Source of the DNA: Burkholderiales bacterium
GTDB taxonomy: Bacteria; Pseudomonadota; Gammaproteobacteria; Burkholderiales; SG8-41
Assembly (NCBI GenBank): GCA_030683105.1
Contig: JAUXMZ010000031.1
Span: 1-55,280, forward strand
DNA length: 55,280 nucleotides
Direction: 5' to 3'
Made by a program: the position numbers and the translations under genes. Below are positions 53,782-55,280 of the stretch, one piece after another. The first letter of the stretch is position 1. Every line of letters begins with the position of its first letter. The notes below the pieces were generated by a model. The model did not search any database, was not told where the DNA came from, and saw nothing but the letters and a program-made list of their open reading frames with translations.

Positions 53782-55147
53782 CAACCGAAACGATGCGCCT
53801 CCCGCACCGGTCACTCTTGTCGAAGCGTTCTGGTACTGGCTCAGGCTGGGATTGATCAGCTTCGGCGGGCCCGCCGGGCAAATTTCCATCATGCATCAGG
53901 ATCTCGTAGAGAAAAAACGCTGGATTTCGGAGCGGCGCTTCCTGCATGCGCTCAACTACTGCATGGTGCTGCCCGGCCCCGAGGCCCAGCAACTGGCGAC
54001 CTATATCGGCTGGATGATGCACAAGACCCGGGGCGGCATCATCGCCGGCGGCTTGTTTGTATTGCCTTCGCTGCTGATCCTGATTGCACTGTCGTGGGTT
54101 TACATGGCTTTCGGCAATGTGCCCGCGGTCGCGGGCATCCTCTACGGAATTAAACCGGCCGTGACCGCCATCGTCGTGTTCGCGGCTTATCGCATCGGCA
54201 CCCGGGCACTGAAAAACGGGGTGTTGTGGTCCATAGCCGCAGCGGCATTCATCGCCATTTTTGCGCTCAAGGTTCCGTTCCCGGTGATCGTGATCAGCGC
54301 CGGCATCATAGGCTACATCGGCGGCCGCTGGGCGCCGGACAAGTTTGCCACCGGCGGCGGTCACGGCGCTGCCGGCAAGCACTTCGGCGCTGCGCTCATA
54401 GATGACGATACGCCGACACCGGAGCACGCCTTGTTCAAATGGCCGCGCTTTACCCGCATCTGCGCCGCCGCGCTGCTGTTATGGGGCGGCGCGATGACGG
54501 CGCTGTTCGCGCTCTACGGCTGGGAAGGCACGCTCACCCAGATGGGCTGGTTCTTCACCAAGGCCGCCCTGCTCACCTTCGGCGGCGCTTATGCCGTACT
54601 GCCCTACGTCTACCAGGGTGGCGTCGAACACTATGAGTGGTTGAGTGCAACACAGATGATCGATGGCCTGGCACTGGGGGAAACCACACCGGGGCCGCTG
54701 ATCATGGTGGTAGCGTTCGTCGGCTTTGTCGGCGGCTGGGTCAAGGAATTGTTCGGGCCGGACAGCCTGTTTGTTGCGGGCGCCACGGCCGCCGCAGTGG
54801 TCACTTACTTCACCTTCCTCCCGAGTTTTATATTCATCCTGCTCGGCGCGCCGCTGGTCGAAACCACGCACGGCGAATTGAAGTTCACCGCGCCGCTGAC
54901 CGGCATCACTGCCGCGGTGGTGGGCGTGATCCTCAATCTCGCGGTATTTTTCGCCTGGCACGTGCTGTGGCCTGAAGCCACCGACGCCGCTCCATTTTCC
55001 GGACCGTTCGAGTGGGCAACGCTCGCGATCGGCGCAGCCGCATTCATCGCGCTGTTTCGTTTCAAGGCCGGCATCATCCCGCTGATCGGCGCCTGCGCCG
55101 CAGCGGGCCTTGTCTACACCCTGGCCAAGCCGCTGCTTGGCATATAA
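53771..55147 (+). CDS. chrA: Chromate efflux transporter ChrA
   Basis: The 458-residue CHR-superfamily transporter is of the long bidomain type, with repeated halves: FWYWLRLGLISFGGPAGQIS near the start and FFTKAALLTFGGAYAVLPYV in the middle. Conserved LPGPEAQQLATYIG and GETTPGPLIMVVAFVGFVGG are seen in the two halves. It exports chromate from the cytoplasm, likely in exchange with protons. A sulfate-analogue pump matters in sulfur metabolism because chromate enters by sulfate uptake systems. Confidence 0.95.
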   Translation: MTHDNRNDAPPAPVTLVEAFWYWLRLGLISFGGPAGQISIMHQDLVEKKRWISERRFLHALNYCMVLPGPEAQQLATYIGWMMHKTRGGIIAGGLFVLPSLLILIALSWVYMAFGNVPAVAGILYGIKPAVTAIVVFAAYRIGTRALKNGVLWSIAAAAFIAIFALKVPFPVIVISAGIIGYIGGRWAPDKFATGGGHGAAGKHFGAALIDDDTPTPEHALFKWPRFTRICAAALLLWGGAMTALFALYGWEGTLTQMGWFFTKAALLTFGGAYAVLPYVYQGGVEHYEWLSATQMIDGLALGETTPGPLIMVVAFVGFVGGWVKELFGPDSLFVAGATAAAVVTYFTFLPSFIFILLGAPLVETTHGELKFTAPLTGITAAVVGVILNLAVFFAWHVLWPEATDAAPFSGPFEWATLAIGAAAFIALFRFKAGIIPLIGACAAAGLVYTLAKPLLGI

Positions 55148-55156
55148 GGAGGTGAC

Positions 55157-55280
55157 ATGAACCGGACCATTACTTCAGCCGAACTCGCGGTGCTGCTAGA
55201 GAATCATGCCGAACTCATCGTGCTCGATCTGCGCAGGACGGCCGACTTCGAGGCCGACGCATTCATGGTACCCGGCGCAC
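55157..55280 (+). CDS. Rhodanese-domain protein, N-terminal fragment
   Basis: The visible 41 residues (MNRTITSAELAVLLENHAEL, then IVLDLRRTADFEADAFMVPG) are the first half of a rhodanese domain; the active cysteine lies beyond the window. The start follows AAGGAGGTGAC, an excellent site, nine bases after chrA. Rhodanese genes of this kind (ChrE-like) are known in chromate operons; that identification is tentative. Confidence 0.75.
   Translation, partial: MNRTITSAELAVLLENHAELIVLDLRRTADFEADAFMVPGA

Overview
The window reads as a chromosomal segment of a sulfur-oxidising betaproteobacterium. Three gene orders support this placement: obgE-proB, ilvB-ilvN-ilvC-psd-pssA-leuA, and sigma factor-DUF3619-DUF3106-RDD. 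A Nitrosomonadales-type lineage (Gallionella/Sulfuricella-like) is my inference; no rRNA gene is present to settle it. No tRNA, rRNA, CRISPR array or insertion sequence was recognised. Coding density is high and no gene-free stretch exceeds about 260 bases.

Region 1 (1-32.4 kb) is mostly housekeeping. It runs from the end of obgE through proB, a CNP1-like exported protein, cfa, a DUF3501/Fe-S oxidoreductase/rubrerythrin trio, a CBS protein, rppH, a spermidine-synthase-like protein, proS, a lytic transglycosylase, yihY, wrbA with two followers, and leuA-pssA-psd-ilvC-ilvN-ilvB. It continues with an ECF-like sigma operon, lptG/lptF diverging from pepA, holC, valS, an MFS exporter and a DUF4126 protein. 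Three oddities stand out. The sigma-factor gene seems to need a CTG start. The ORF upstream of valS runs into valS without a stop codon. A short minisatellite sits in frame inside valS.

Region 2 (32.5-50.9 kb, almost all on the minus strand) is the centrepiece: a full cytoplasmic sulfur-oxidation locus of the sHdr-LbpA type with its own lipoate-assembly genes. Read 5' to 3' it is tusA, hdrC1, hdrB1, hdrA, hyp, hdrC2, hdrB2, lbpA2, a dsrE-like gene, lbpA1, lipS2, sLpl(AB), lipT, a 59-residue lipoprotein, an HbpS/GlcG-like exported protein, lipS1, an SCP2-like exported protein, dsrE3A, a FadL-type porin, a hypothetical protein, a second LplA-like ligase, a 60-residue Tat-signal protein and a degenerate receiver domain. 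The established model is that TusA and DsrE-type proteins hand sulfane sulfur to lipoylated LbpA, and the sHdr complex oxidises LbpA-bound sulfur. LipS1, LipS2, LipT and sLpl(AB) build lipoate on LbpA. The sulfur carrier, the enzyme, its cofactor assembly line and candidate uptake functions are thus all together here.

Most wider gaps in this operon, and several elsewhere, hold short-word dispersed repeats (GGGTGAA, AATCCTGT, CTCTGTG, GCGTTCATCGGC, TTTGCG and others), often as facing arms that can fold into long hairpins. In places they abut or provide the start codon of the next gene. Two regulatory-looking words recur upstream of unrelated genes: one shared by rubrerythrin and chrB, the other by rubrerythrin and the second ligase gene.

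Region 3 (51-55.3 kb) has an unknown 101-residue protein, a Ser/Thr kinase with a C-terminal cyclic-nucleotide-binding domain, and a chromate-resistance operon (chrB, chrA, start of a rhodanese gene) preceded by a 16-base perfect palindrome.
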